A stretch of 48,638 nt of DNA from Lachnospiraceae bacterium (GTDB taxonomy: Bacteria; Bacillota; Clostridia; Lachnospirales; Lachnospiraceae): the NCBI GenBank assembly GCA_016282915.1, contig JAEELW010000056.1, positions 1 to 48,638 of the forward strand, written 5' to 3'. Shown in pieces: positions 29,822 to 39,061 of this stretch. The notes under the pieces are model-generated. The model was not told the DNA's origin, made no database searches, and worked only from the letters and a program-made list of their open reading frames with translations. Within the stretch, counting starts at the first letter, position 1. Each line of letters opens with the position of its first letter. A program made the position numbers and the translations under genes.

Positions 29822-31231
29822 ATGATTACCGAGATTTTAGATAAGATAGACAGTGTTCTGTATTATCCGATCCTGATCATCGTGATGTCGCTGGCGGGGA
29901 TATACTTTACGGCTCTTACGAAAGGGGTGCAGATCAGACTGTTTCCCGAGTCGTTAAGACTGCTGAAGGAGCCGCCGGAGGATAAGAAAAACGTTTCGTC
30001 GCTTCAGGCCATGCTGGTCTCTACGGCTTCACGCGTGGGAACCGGCAATATCATCGGCGTTTCCACGGCGATCTGCCTGGGAGGACCGGGAGCGTGTTTC
30101 TGGATGTGGGTCATGTGTATCATCGGCGCCTCTTCCGCATTTATCGAAAGTACGCTCGCGCAGATCTATAAGAGAAAGAATAAGGACGGAGAATGCTATG
30201 GCGGGCCGGCTTATTATATCGAAAAAGCGTTACACGCACCGTTTCTTGCTGCAGTCTTCTGCGTGTTCCTGATCATCACTTATGCCGTAGGTTTTAATCT
30301 GTTATGTTCCTACAACCTGCAGTCCACGTTTGCGGCCTATTCCTTTTATGATGAAAATGTCACCCCTATCGTGATCGGGGCGATCCTGGCAGTGCTGACC
30401 GGCTATTGCCTGCTGGGCGGCGGAAAGAGGATCGTAAAGCTTACCGGATTCATCGTGCCGTTCATGGGTGTTGCCTATGTTCTGATCTCGATGATCGTCA
30501 TCATAGTGAATATCTCAAATATACCGCAGATGTTTGCGCTGATCTTTAAGGATGCTTTTGATCTTAAGGCGATCTTTTCGGGGATCGCCGGATCCTGTGT
30601 GATCTATGGCGTGAAGCGGGGACTGTATTCGAATGAGGCCGGCGTGGGATCGGCGCCGAATGCCTCCGCATCGGCAAAGGTTTCGCATCCCGTAAAGCAG
30701 GGGCTGGTGCAGACACTTTCGGTATACATCGATACGCTTCTGCTCTGCACGGCTACGGCGCTTATGTGCCTTTCCAGCGGCGTAGAGAGAAGCGAAGCGG
30801 TTTCCGGCGCGCCTTATGTACAGAATGCGATCTCGACGGTATTCGGAAAGATCGGACCGACCTTCATTACCGTAGCGATGGTGCTCTTTGCATTTACAAC
30901 GCTTCTGGGGAATCTGTATTATGTGGACAATGCACTGATCTTTCTGAATAAAAAAAGACAGCCTTCAAAAGTGTTCATGAGGTGCTTTCATCTGGTGTGC
31001 GCGCTGGTTGTCATGCTGGGCGCGGTGATACCGATGGATGCGGCATGGGCGGCTGCGGATATCACGATGGGAGGCATGACGCTCATCAATCTCCCGGCCT
31101 GCATGCTTTTGGGCAAGGTTGCCATCGATGCCTTAAAGGATTATGAGAAACAGAAGAAAGAAGGGAAGAATCCTGTCTTTAAGGCAAAGGAGATCGGTTT
31201 AAAGGAAGAGGAACTGGATTTCTGGAAATGA
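29822..31231 (+). CDS. AGCS family sodium:alanine (amino acid) symporter
   Basis: 469 residues with about 10-11 hydrophobic segments. Signature regions of the alanine or glycine:cation symporter family are clear: VSTASRVGTGNIIGVSTAI near residue 70, CYGGPAYYIEKAL, and GLYSNEAGVGSAPNASASA near residue 275. It imports alanine, glycine or glutamine with Na+. AGGAAAGGAG lies upstream of the ATG. The stop overlaps the next gene by four bases. The protein has a short charged C-terminal tail. Confidence 0.93.
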   Translation: MITEILDKIDSVLYYPILIIVMSLAGIYFTALTKGVQIRLFPESLRLLKEPPEDKKNVSSLQAMLVSTASRVGTGNIIGVSTAICLGGPGACFWMWVMCIIGASSAFIESTLAQIYKRKNKDGECYGGPAYYIEKALHAPFLAAVFCVFLIITYAVGFNLLCSYNLQSTFAAYSFYDENVTPIVIGAILAVLTGYCLLGGGKRIVKLTGFIVPFMGVAYVLISMIVIIVNISNIPQMFALIFKDAFDLKAIFSGIAGSCVIYGVKRGLYSNEAGVGSAPNASASAKVSHPVKQGLVQTLSVYIDTLLLCTATALMCLSSGVERSEAVSGAPYVQNAISTVFGKIGPTFITVAMVLFAFTTLLGNLYYVDNALIFLNKKRQPSKVFMRCFHLVCALVVMLGAVIPMDAAWAAADITMGGMTLINLPACMLLGKVAIDALKDYEKQKKEGKNPVFKAKEIGLKEEELDFWK

Positions 31232-31836
31232 TAAAGAAAGTGGAAAACATCCCGGAGGAAAAGCTTGCCGAGATCAGGCAGATGATCGGTGAAGCCTTTG
31301 TATCCAATGAACTTTTTCATAACTGGGGTTCCGAGGAGGAACGACGTGATGATGTTCTGAAGTATATGGCATTATACGTTGATTTCGTATATCAGGCAGG
31401 GGAATTGTATGCCAATGAAAGTATGACGGGTTTTATCGGGCTTGAGGATTCGGGGGAGAAAGCGGCGAGGCAGCAGCTGAAGATGCTTTTCCGGATGCTG
31501 AAGAAGATACGTTTTTCAAGGATCAAAAAGATCCTGAGGTTTGCAAAGCAGGTCAGCGATGCGAATGCGGAATATGCGAAAGAAAGGCATCTGGATGTGC
31601 TGATGGTATGCGTGGATAAAGCATACCACGGACAGGGGATCGCATCGGAGCTTGTCGGCTTTGCAAAGAAGATGAGTGAAGAAAAGGCACTGCCGCTTTT
31701 GTTTGATACGGATATGAAAGCCTATGCGGATATGTATCAGCATCTTGGCTGTACGCTTTACAATACAGTTACTGCAGATAATGGTGTGACCAGATACAAT
31801 CTGTGTTATCTTCCGGGAAGCAGGACTGTAAAGTGA
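31228..31836 (+). CDS. GNAT family N-acetyltransferase
   Basis: 202 residues. The coenzyme motif is VCVDKAYHGQGIASELVGFA (H-G-Q-G-I-A), preceded by LDVLMV as the central strand and followed by DTDMKAYADMYQHLG. A helical, basic stretch at about 85-115 (KMLFRMLKKIRFSRIKKI) is inserted before the core. Overlaps the symporter stop as ATGA, so it is translated together with it. The acceptor is unknown; amino acid acetylation would fit the neighbour but is only a guess. Confidence 0.85.
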   Translation: MIKKVENIPEEKLAEIRQMIGEAFVSNELFHNWGSEEERRDDVLKYMALYVDFVYQAGELYANESMTGFIGLEDSGEKAARQQLKMLFRMLKKIRFSRIKKILRFAKQVSDANAEYAKERHLDVLMVCVDKAYHGQGIASELVGFAKKMSEEKALPLLFDTDMKAYADMYQHLGCTLYNTVTADNGVTRYNLCYLPGSRTVK

Positions 31837-31866
31837 TATCTGCCTGTTCTTCAGAAGGAGAAAAAG

Positions 31867-32730
31867 ATGAGTGTAAAGAAAAGATCTCTTTTGCTGGGAT
31901 GTTTACTGCTTGCAGTGCTGCTCGGCGGCTGCGGGAAAGCAAAGGGCGCCGGCGGTCTGGTATCCCAGGCGCAAAAGGAGCATGGGCCCTGTACCGTCGT
32001 ATCCGAAACGCAGGGCAGTGACGGCGGCTGGGAAGTTGTGCTGTATGATGAGCTGCAGGGCTTTGAGTATGAAGTCAGCAGTTATATGGATGACTTTTCA
32101 CTGGATGGCTCGTCTTTTGGCTCATTTCCGGGGCAGCATGACAGTTTTAAGCAGCGCCTGATCGAACATGTGTGTACTCAGCACAGGCAGGAAATGGATG
32201 ATATCAGCGCAGCCTATGGAGTAAGCTATGATCCGGAAATGTATCCGGATATCGTGATAAATGCCTCATCACTGGCGGATGGCAGACTGGCAGCAGCCGA
32301 ACTGGCAAGGACGCTCCAGACGGATAACCTTTATAACAGGATGGACGGCGTCATGATCCGGCTTTATGTAGGTCAGAACAGCGAATGGGTCATGAATGAT
32401 TATGCCGGAAGCGTCACACTGCCGGATACCACGATGAAAACCGCGGATGAGGAGGAACTCGAGTATTTTATCGAAAGAGCCCATATGGAAACGGACAGGG
32501 GAGCCGTATACCTGCGGACGGAATACGGGAGCTTTAAGGATACCGGAGCCGATATCACGCGCGTAAACAGCGTTATGGGCACGGCTTATCCGGAGACGGA
32601 CATGGCTCCCGTCAGGTTTTTCTATTTCCGGGCTTCCAACGGAAAAGAGTATTATCTCTGTGATTTTACCTATTATGATGAAAGTTTTTCGGACTATTCG
32701 TGGTATACAAACTATGACAGCATCAAATAG
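31867..32730 (+). CDS. Lipoprotein of unknown function
   Basis: 287 residues. Signal peptide SVKKRSLLLGCLLLAVLLGGC with lipobox LGGC and acylated C22. No family recognised. The mature protein is mixed alpha/beta and acidic, with many Tyr residues in the last third (KEYYLCDFTYYDESFSDYSW). AGAAGGAG precedes the ATG and it sits 30 bp after the GNAT gene, probably in the same transcript. Cell-surface anchored. It could be a substrate-binding or stress protein; nothing in the sequence decides. Confidence 0.75.
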   Translation: MSVKKRSLLLGCLLLAVLLGGCGKAKGAGGLVSQAQKEHGPCTVVSETQGSDGGWEVVLYDELQGFEYEVSSYMDDFSLDGSSFGSFPGQHDSFKQRLIEHVCTQHRQEMDDISAAYGVSYDPEMYPDIVINASSLADGRLAAAELARTLQTDNLYNRMDGVMIRLYVGQNSEWVMNDYAGSVTLPDTTMKTADEEELEYFIERAHMETDRGAVYLRTEYGSFKDTGADITRVNSVMGTAYPETDMAPVRFFYFRASNGKEYYLCDFTYYDESFSDYSWYTNYDSIK

Positions 32731-32790
32731 ATGAAAACAGTGGAAAAGGAAAGTCAATAAACCATTTCATTTCAGGAGGGGGAAAAGAAA

Positions 32791-33795
32791 ATGACGAATG
32801 AAGAACTGAAAAAGTATTATTTCGGAGCATACAGCTTTGAGGAAACGGAAGACGGCTGGCTTCAGGCATTTCAGTACTCGAAGCCACAGATGGAATATTT
32901 TAAAGGAGCTTTTGATTTCTGGTACGACCGCTGCATGGCAACAACGGCAAAGACGATCGAATTTGTGACTGAAGCGGCGAAGCTCTCTTTTGATTACAGA
33001 TTTATATGGCTGGGATCGCCGGATTCCTTTGAACTGTCGGTGGACGGGCAGATCACAAAGATCGTTTACGTGAAGGATATCCTGGAAAAGAACGGGCATA
33101 TGCTCCGGAAAACGGAAGAAGGCTTTCCCGTGTGGGAGTTTCCGATCGACGGCAGTATCGGGTGGGAGCTTCCGGAAGGGAAAAAGCATGTGACGGTCTA
33201 TCTGCCTGCGGACGCTACGGTCCTGGTCAGAAATTTTGAGGTGGACGCGGCCGTGGAAAGGCCGGAGAAGAAGGAGAAAGTGCTCTGGCTGGGGGATTCC
33301 ATCACCCAGGGCTACGGACCGCTCCGTTCCGCAATGACCTATGTCAGTGTGGCAAACCGCCTGCTGGATTATGACATCATCAATCAGGGTATTGGCGGTT
33401 ATGTCTATGATAAAAAATCCCTTATGAAGATGGAAGGCTATCAGCCCGACAGGATCATCGTTGCGCTGGGCACAAACCAGTTCCAGTCGGAAACGATGAA
33501 GGATGTGGAGGAGTATTACGAAAGACTGACGGAGATCTACGGGGACGAGATCCCGGTGCTGTGTATCACGCCCGTCTGGCGCGGGGATCAGCCGGAAGGC
33601 TATGCGAAGTTTGTGAGCTTCTGCGAAAATATCAAAAAGATCGCCGGAAGCCATAAGAATGTCACGGTCCTTGACGGCTTCAGCTTAGTGCCGCATCTCA
33701 TGGAATACTATCTGGACGGCCTGCACCCGAATTGTCTCGGAACGGAGAATTACGGAAGAAATCTTGTGGAAGCGATCCGGAAACTGGGATTTTGA
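32791..33795 (+). CDS. SGNH/GDSL esterase with N-terminal beta domain (CE2-like layout)
   Basis: 334 residues, no signal peptide. The first 155 residues look like a beta-sandwich (FVTEAAKLSFDYRFIWLGSPDSFE). The SGNH domain starts at about residue 160: block I LWLGDSITQG (S170), block II Gly in INQGIGG, block III Asn in ALGTNQ and block V DGLHPN with the Asp and His of the triad. Beta-sandwich plus SGNH is the layout of carbohydrate esterase family 2 acetylesterases, which deacetylate xylan or other glycans; here it would act on intracellular oligosaccharides. AGGAGGGGG precedes the ATG. Confidence 0.85.
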   Translation: MTNEELKKYYFGAYSFEETEDGWLQAFQYSKPQMEYFKGAFDFWYDRCMATTAKTIEFVTEAAKLSFDYRFIWLGSPDSFELSVDGQITKIVYVKDILEKNGHMLRKTEEGFPVWEFPIDGSIGWELPEGKKHVTVYLPADATVLVRNFEVDAAVERPEKKEKVLWLGDSITQGYGPLRSAMTYVSVANRLLDYDIINQGIGGYVYDKKSLMKMEGYQPDRIIVALGTNQFQSETMKDVEEYYERLTEIYGDEIPVLCITPVWRGDQPEGYAKFVSFCENIKKIAGSHKNVTVLDGFSLVPHLMEYYLDGLHPNCLGTENYGRNLVEAIRKLGF

Positions 33796-33819
33796 CAACG
33801 CGGACCGGGATGGTATAAT
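33792..33819 (+). promoter_or_regulatory. Consensus sigma-A promoter for the feruloyl esterase gene
   Basis: TTGACA (33792-33797), a 16-nt spacer and TATAAT (33814-33819) with TG one base before the -10. Both hexamers are perfect. The -35 box overlaps the TGA stop codon of the SGNH gene, and the start codon of the esterase is 64 bp downstream. Confidence 0.85.
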
Positions 33820-33882
33820 GGTCACCGGGCTTGATGGATGGAGAACGGTATCTGCCGATATGCTCCGGAAAGGAGAACAAAA

Positions 33883-34620
33883 ATGGAAGAATTCTATATT
33901 GACAGTGACGGCATCAGGCTGCATGCGAAGCTGGATAAGCCGGAAGGAGTGGAGAAATGTCCGCTGTGTATCCTGATCCACGGGTTCACGGGCCATATGG
34001 AGGAGGATCATATCATAGCGGCGCAGAAAGCCATGAATGAAGCCGGCGTAGCCGTGCTCCGTGCGGAGATGTACGGTCATGGCGGCAGCGGGGGAGAATT
34101 CCGTTATCATACGCTTTATAAGTGGGTGAGCAATGCCCTTTCGGTTGTGAGATATGCAAAATCCCTGGATTTTGTGACGAAGCTTTATCTGAGCGGGCAT
34201 TCCCAGGGCGGGCTTCTGACCATGCTCATCGGAGGCATGTGCGCTGACGATCTTGATGCGATACTGCCGCTTTCGCCGGCATGGATGATCCCGGACGGGG
34301 CGCGCAACGGCCAGCTGCTCGGGATGGAGTTTGATCCGAAGCATATACCCGAAACGCTGGTCAGCTGGGATCTGGAGCTGGACGGGGATTATGTGCGCGT
34401 GGCGCAGACGATCCATGTGGAGGATGAGATCGAACGTTTCGACGGACCTGTCCTTCTCGTGCACGGCGGCGCGGATGATGTGGTGCCGATGGCCTGGGTG
34501 GAGAAGGCACAGCAGCTCTACAGGAATGCGAAGCTGGTATGTGTAGCCGGAGCGGATCACTGTTTCGGCGGCCATATAGAGGAGATGGCGGCGGCAATAA
34601 GGAATTTCTTTACCGAATAA
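33883..34620 (+). CDS. Est1E-like feruloyl (cinnamoyl) esterase
   Basis: 245 residues from ATG 33883, with AAAGGAG upstream. From memory the protein follows Est1E of Butyrivibrio proteoclasticus almost block for block: ILIHGFTGHMEEDHIIAAQ, RAEMYGHGGSGGEF, nucleophile elbow SGHSQGG (S107), PLSPAWMIPDGAR, NYVRVAQTI-like DYVRVAQTIHVEDEI, then GGADDVVP with the triad Asp and GADHCFGGH with the His. These enzymes release ferulic and p-coumaric acid from arabinoxylan side chains. No signal peptide, so it would work on imported feruloylated oligosaccharides. Transcribed from its own consensus promoter. Confidence 0.92.
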   Translation: MEEFYIDSDGIRLHAKLDKPEGVEKCPLCILIHGFTGHMEEDHIIAAQKAMNEAGVAVLRAEMYGHGGSGGEFRYHTLYKWVSNALSVVRYAKSLDFVTKLYLSGHSQGGLLTMLIGGMCADDLDAILPLSPAWMIPDGARNGQLLGMEFDPKHIPETLVSWDLELDGDYVRVAQTIHVEDEIERFDGPVLLVHGGADDVVPMAWVEKAQQLYRNAKLVCVAGADHCFGGHIEEMAAAIRNFFTE

Positions 34621-34630
34621 TATGGTGAGC

Positions 34631-34700
34631 AATGATGAGGACAGAAGGACCGTCCCCCTGTCTTCAATGATGAGGACAGAAGGACCGTCCCCCTGTCTTC
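34631..34700 (+). repeat. Perfect 35-bp tandem pair of the GAGGACAG palindromic family
   Basis: 34631-34665 and 34666-34700 are identical. Each unit carries GAGGACAG, a central GGAC-C-GTCC palindrome and CTGTCTTC, so it folds like the units at 25314-25380. It fills the gap between the feruloyl esterase and the GH13 gene. Confidence 0.85.
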
Positions 34701-34735
34701 ATGTCTTCACCTTGCTGAATGATACGGAGGCATAA

Positions 34736-36277
34736 ATGAGCGGAAGAGTACAATGGCTGGAGGAAGCGGTATTTTATGAGATCTACCCGCAGTCCTTTAA
34801 GGATACGGATGGAGACGGCATAGGAAATATCAGAGGGATCACGGAGAAGCTGCCCTATATTAAGGAACTGGGCTGTAATGCGCTGTGGCTGAATCCCTGC
34901 TTTGAATCTCCTTTTGGGGATGCGGGATATGACGTGTCGGATTACCGGAAGGTCGCGCCCCGTTACGGGACGAATGCGGATCTGGAAGAACTGTTTGAGG
35001 AGGCGCACCGGCTGGATATGCACGTGCTGCTGGATCTGGTTCCCGGACATACGTCATGGGAACATCCCTGGTTTAAGGAAAGCATGAAGGCGGAGAAGAA
35101 TGAGTATACGGACCGCTATATCTGGACGGACAGCGTCTGGGATTCGGCGGACGGCTACGCTTCGCTGCGGGGGATCTCGGAGCGCGACGGAAGCTGTGTC
35201 GTGAATTTCTTCACGCACCAGCCGGCGCTGAATTACGGCTTTTACAAGCCGGAGCGCCCGTGGCAGCAGGCGATGGACTCCGAGGGAGCGATGGCGAGCA
35301 GAAACGCGATGAAAGAAGTGATGGAGTTCTGGCTCTCAAAGGGCTGCGACGGCTTCCGCGTGGATATGGCCGGCTCCCTGGTAAAGAACGATGAGGACGG
35401 AAAGGGGACCATTGCCCTGTGGCAGGATGTGAGACGTTTTCTGGATCAGCGCTTTCCGGAAGCCGTGCTCGTGTCGGAATGGGGTGAGCCGGACAAGAGC
35501 ATCGAGGGCGGTTTCCATATGGATTTCCTTCTCCATTTCGGCCCTTCCCATTACAATGACCTGTTCCGCTGCGAAAAGCCTTTTTTCGGCGGTAACGGCG
35601 ACGCTTCGGTTTTTGTAAAAAAATACCTGGAAAGCTATGAGAAAGCGGCGGGCCGGGGGCTGATCTGCATTCCGTCGGGGAATCATGATATGGACAGACT
35701 GGCAAGGACCGTGAAGGACGGGAACGCAAAGCTGGCGTTTGCCTTTCTGCTTTCTATGCCAGGAGCACCGTTCATCTATTACGGCGACGAGATCGGTATG
35801 AGATATGTCGAGAACCTGACTTCCGTGGAAGGAGGCTACGGAAGGACGGGGGCCAGATCGCCGATGCAGTGGGACCGCTCCGAAAATGCGGGCTTTTCCA
35901 CGGCGCCTGCGGAGAAGCTGTATATCCCTCTGGATCCGGATGAGGCAAGGCCGGATGCGGAGAGCCAGATAAAGGATCCGGACTCTCTGTGGAACGAGGT
36001 CAGGAAGCTGATCGGGATAAGGAGGGCGCATAAGGCGCTGATGAATCCGGGAGGTATAGAATTTGTCTGCAACGGTGCAGCCGGAAAGCCTCTCGCATAT
36101 TACCGTTTCCGCGACGACGAAAAGATCCTGGCCGTGATCAATCCCGGGGCGGAGGAGTATACGCTTAAGACGGAGCTTAAACCCGGAGAGCTCATCTACC
36201 TTTTCGGCGAGGAGCCTGTCATGCGGGATGGCGCAGTTGAAGTAAAAGGAAGATCTGCATTATTTATGACTATATAA
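34736..36277 (+). CDS. GH13 alpha-glucosidase/alpha-amylase family enzyme
   Basis: 513 residues, no signal peptide, cytosolic. The (beta/alpha)8 barrel begins AVFYEIYPQSFKDTDGDGIG. Catalytic residues: nucleophile D210 in GFRVDMAG, acid E248 in VSEWGEP and transition-state Asp D318 in GNHDMDR. Conserved region I reads DLVPGHTS where most members have VPNHTS, so the usual Asn is Gly. The C-terminal beta domain starts near residue 430. Likely acts on short alpha-glucans (maltose, isomaltose, sucrose or trehalose type linkages). CGGAGG lies upstream of the ATG. The P-type ATPase follows after 18 bp, so both may share a transcript. Confidence 0.88.
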   Translation: MSGRVQWLEEAVFYEIYPQSFKDTDGDGIGNIRGITEKLPYIKELGCNALWLNPCFESPFGDAGYDVSDYRKVAPRYGTNADLEELFEEAHRLDMHVLLDLVPGHTSWEHPWFKESMKAEKNEYTDRYIWTDSVWDSADGYASLRGISERDGSCVVNFFTHQPALNYGFYKPERPWQQAMDSEGAMASRNAMKEVMEFWLSKGCDGFRVDMAGSLVKNDEDGKGTIALWQDVRRFLDQRFPEAVLVSEWGEPDKSIEGGFHMDFLLHFGPSHYNDLFRCEKPFFGGNGDASVFVKKYLESYEKAAGRGLICIPSGNHDMDRLARTVKDGNAKLAFAFLLSMPGAPFIYYGDEIGMRYVENLTSVEGGYGRTGARSPMQWDRSENAGFSTAPAEKLYIPLDPDEARPDAESQIKDPDSLWNEVRKLIGIRRAHKALMNPGGIEFVCNGAAGKPLAYYRFRDDEKILAVINPGAEEYTLKTELKPGELIYLFGEEPVMRDGAVEVKGRSALFMTI

Positions 36278-36295
36278 GAAAAGGAGACCGGAAAA

Positions 36296-38926
36296 GTGGA
36301 CAAGAAAGGACTGACAACGGCGGAGGCTCTTGAAAGAGCGAAGAACGGAAAGAACGTACTGACACAGGGAAAGAAAAAGAGCCTGTTCGCCATGATACTG
36401 GGGCAGTTTGCCTCGCCTCTTCTGCTGCTGTTGATCGCAGCGGCGGTGATCTCCATTGCGACAGGGGAGCTGATCGACGGGATCATCATCATTGTCGTGG
36501 TGCTGGCCAATGTCATCATCGGTACCGTACAGGAAGTATCCGCGGAGAAATCCGTGGAAGCCCTGAAACAGATCAACGCATCTACAGCTGTCGTGGTAAG
36601 GGACGGAGAGCAGAAAGAGATCCCCGCGGCGGATCTGGTAGTGGGGGATTATGTGATACTGGAAGCGGGACGGGTCGTGCCCGCGGACCTTCAGCTGGTG
36701 CAGACCAGTTCCCTGAAGCTCAATGAATCCGCGCTGACGGGCGAGAGTCTTGCGGTGGAAAAAGACTGCAACGAAAAGAGCGATGAGAAAACGCCCCTGG
36801 GCGACCGTAAGGATAAGGCTTTCATGTCGACGCTCGTTGAGTACGGACGCGGCGAGGGTGTTGTGGAAAAGATCGGCGATGCGACGGAGATCGGTAAGAT
36901 CTCCAGCATGCTGAACAGGATCACGAAGCAGGAGACCCCGCTTCAGAAAAACTTAAACAGCATCTCCCTGGTGCTGGGGATTGCGGGCGTGGTGCTCTGC
37001 ATACTGATGTTTGTCTGTCAGATCTTTATCTATGATACGGAGCTTGTGGAAACCCTGATGATCTCCATTGCTTTTGCAGTGGCGGTCATTCCGGAAGGTC
37101 TTGCCACCGTTGTAACGCTGGTGCTCTCGGCCGGGATCCAGAAGATGAGCAAACGCAATGCGATCGTAAAACAGATCCATGCGGTGGAAACCCTGGGCGC
37201 GGTCAATGTCATCTGCTCCGACAAGACCGGAACACTGACCCAGAACCGTATGACGGTGGTGAAGTGGTATCTGCTCGGAGAAGAAAGGAAACCGGAGGAG
37301 ACTTCCGTTTCGGATCCCGTCTTCGCTAAGGTGCTGGAAGGTTTTCTGGCCTGTAACGATGCAAAATACAACACGGAGACCGGTGAGGAGATCGGCGATC
37401 CCACGGAGACCGCATTCATAAAATATGCTAAGGACAGGCAGCTGGGCTATGACGGGATCATGTCCGCGATCACGCGTTTTGACGAGATCCCTTTTGATTC
37501 CGACCGGAAGATGATGACGACCCTGAGCCATGTGAACAGGGACGGCGTTACGAAGGATATCTCCTACACAAAGGGGGCGATCGATTCCGTCATCGTACGC
37601 TGTAACCGTATCCTGGATGAAAACGGCGAGCGCGAGATCACGAACGAGGACGTGCTCCTGGCTACGAGGTGCGCGGAGCAGATGAGCTCCGATGCGCTGC
37701 GCGTGCTGGCGCTGGCTTATCGTGAAGGTGACGGGAAGCCGCAGGAGGCGGACATGGTCTTTGCAGGACTCGCAGCCATGATCGATCCGCCGAAGCCCGG
37801 CGTAAAGGAGACCGTGGATGAATGTCATCATGCGGGGATCGATGTCGCGATGATCACAGGGGATCACAAGATCACGGCTTTTGCCATCGCAAAGGAACTG
37901 GACATTGCTACGGACATCTCCCAGAGCATCTCCGGCGCCGAGATCGACGAGATGGATCCCGAGGAGTTCCGGAAAAATGTATTGAACTACCGCGTATTCG
38001 CGCGCGTATCTCCGGAAAACAAAGTGCAGATCGTTCAGGCGTTCCAGTCCCACGGAAAGATCTGCTCGATGACCGGCGACGGCGTAAACGACGCCCCGTC
38101 CTTAAAGGCGGCGGATATCGGCGTCGCCATGGGCATAGGCGGAACGGAAGTGGCGAAGGACGCCGCTGAAGTGATCCTTGTAGACGATAATTTCATCACG
38201 ATCAAAAACGCCGTGATGGAAGGAAGAAATCTCTTTAACAATATCAAGAAATCCGTGGTCTATTTGCTGCGTTCGAATTTCGGCGAGGTGGTGCTGATGG
38301 CGTCCTCGATCTTTGCGGGGCTTTCCTCACCGCTCTCCACCATACAGATCCTCTGGGTGAACCTTCTGACGGATACGGCGCCGTCGCTGGCGCTGGGCAT
38401 GGATATCGGTTCGGATACGGTCATGAATGAAAAACCGAGAAACGTAAAGAGCGGTATCCTGAACCGTGGAGACTATATGAACATCATCATCCAGGGACTG
38501 ATCAGCGGCGGCGTGGCGCTGCTGGCCTTCCTGCTCCCGGTGATATCGAAATACGGAACGGGAAATATACTCGGTAATCTGAGCGGGAACGAAGAAATGC
38601 TGAAAATGTGCAGGACCTACTGTTTCAGCACCCTGGCCATCAACGAACTGCTCATGGCGTACGTGTGCAAGACCAGGGGTAGCCTTGCTTTTGCCACAAA
38701 GGAATCCTGGAATAACAAAGCCCTGAACGTGATCACGGTGATCGGCATACTCCTGCAGCTTGGGGTGCTCGTCATCCCGCCGCTGCGTTCCCTCCTTAAG
38801 CTTGCCGCACTTTCCGCCGGAGACATCGCAGTGATCCTTCTGATCGCAGTCGCCGGAGTGCTTGTGAATGCGGCGATCACACTTGCAAAGGAAAGGCTCG
38901 ATATCAGGAGAGAGAGAAATCTGTAA
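36296..38926 (+). CDS. Ca2+-type cation-transporting P-type ATPase
   Basis: 876 residues starting with GTG; AAGGAGA is 9 nt upstream. Actuator motif SALTGES, membrane helix 4 motif AVIPEGLATVV, phosphorylation site DKTGT (D309), hinge TGDGVNDAPSL and ten hydrophobic segments in 4+6 layout. The N-terminal GLTTAEALERAKNGKN is the cation ATPase N-domain. PEGL and the C-terminal six-helix block place it in the P2A/P2B group, which pumps Ca2+ (sometimes Mn2+) out of the cell. Ends at a strong terminator. Confidence 0.93.
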   Translation: MDKKGLTTAEALERAKNGKNVLTQGKKKSLFAMILGQFASPLLLLLIAAAVISIATGELIDGIIIIVVVLANVIIGTVQEVSAEKSVEALKQINASTAVVVRDGEQKEIPAADLVVGDYVILEAGRVVPADLQLVQTSSLKLNESALTGESLAVEKDCNEKSDEKTPLGDRKDKAFMSTLVEYGRGEGVVEKIGDATEIGKISSMLNRITKQETPLQKNLNSISLVLGIAGVVLCILMFVCQIFIYDTELVETLMISIAFAVAVIPEGLATVVTLVLSAGIQKMSKRNAIVKQIHAVETLGAVNVICSDKTGTLTQNRMTVVKWYLLGEERKPEETSVSDPVFAKVLEGFLACNDAKYNTETGEEIGDPTETAFIKYAKDRQLGYDGIMSAITRFDEIPFDSDRKMMTTLSHVNRDGVTKDISYTKGAIDSVIVRCNRILDENGEREITNEDVLLATRCAEQMSSDALRVLALAYREGDGKPQEADMVFAGLAAMIDPPKPGVKETVDECHHAGIDVAMITGDHKITAFAIAKELDIATDISQSISGAEIDEMDPEEFRKNVLNYRVFARVSPENKVQIVQAFQSHGKICSMTGDGVNDAPSLKAADIGVAMGIGGTEVAKDAAEVILVDDNFITIKNAVMEGRNLFNNIKKSVVYLLRSNFGEVVLMASSIFAGLSSPLSTIQILWVNLLTDTAPSLALGMDIGSDTVMNEKPRNVKSGILNRGDYMNIIIQGLISGGVALLAFLLPVISKYGTGNILGNLSGNEEMLKMCRTYCFSTLAINELLMAYVCKTRGSLAFATKESWNNKALNVITVIGILLQLGVLVIPPLRSLLKLAALSAGDIAVILLIAVAGVLVNAAITLAKERLDIRRERNL

Positions 38927-38930
38927 GTAT

Positions 38931-38961
38931 AAAAAAGAGGGGCGATGCCCCTCTTTTTTTG
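38931..38961 (+). terminator. Bidirectional Rho-independent terminator
   Basis: AAAAAAGAGGGGC - GAT - GCCCCTCTTTTTTT, a perfect stem with A and T tracts on both sides. It lies 4 bp after the P-ATPase stop and 100 bp after the stop of the convergent minus-strand gene, so it can serve both. Confidence 0.92.
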
Positions 38962-39061
38962 TCCTGTATAAAGCGGATGCGTCCGGAATAAGAGCTCTCC
39001 GCGATCTGTATATATCCCGTGCGGAAAGAAGAAGCCGGGCGGGATCATTCTGACGGGAAGC

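Noticed and set aside
36953-38053. 366-codon minus-strand open frame opposite the P-type ATPase
   Set aside because: Antisense shadow of a well-conserved coding region.
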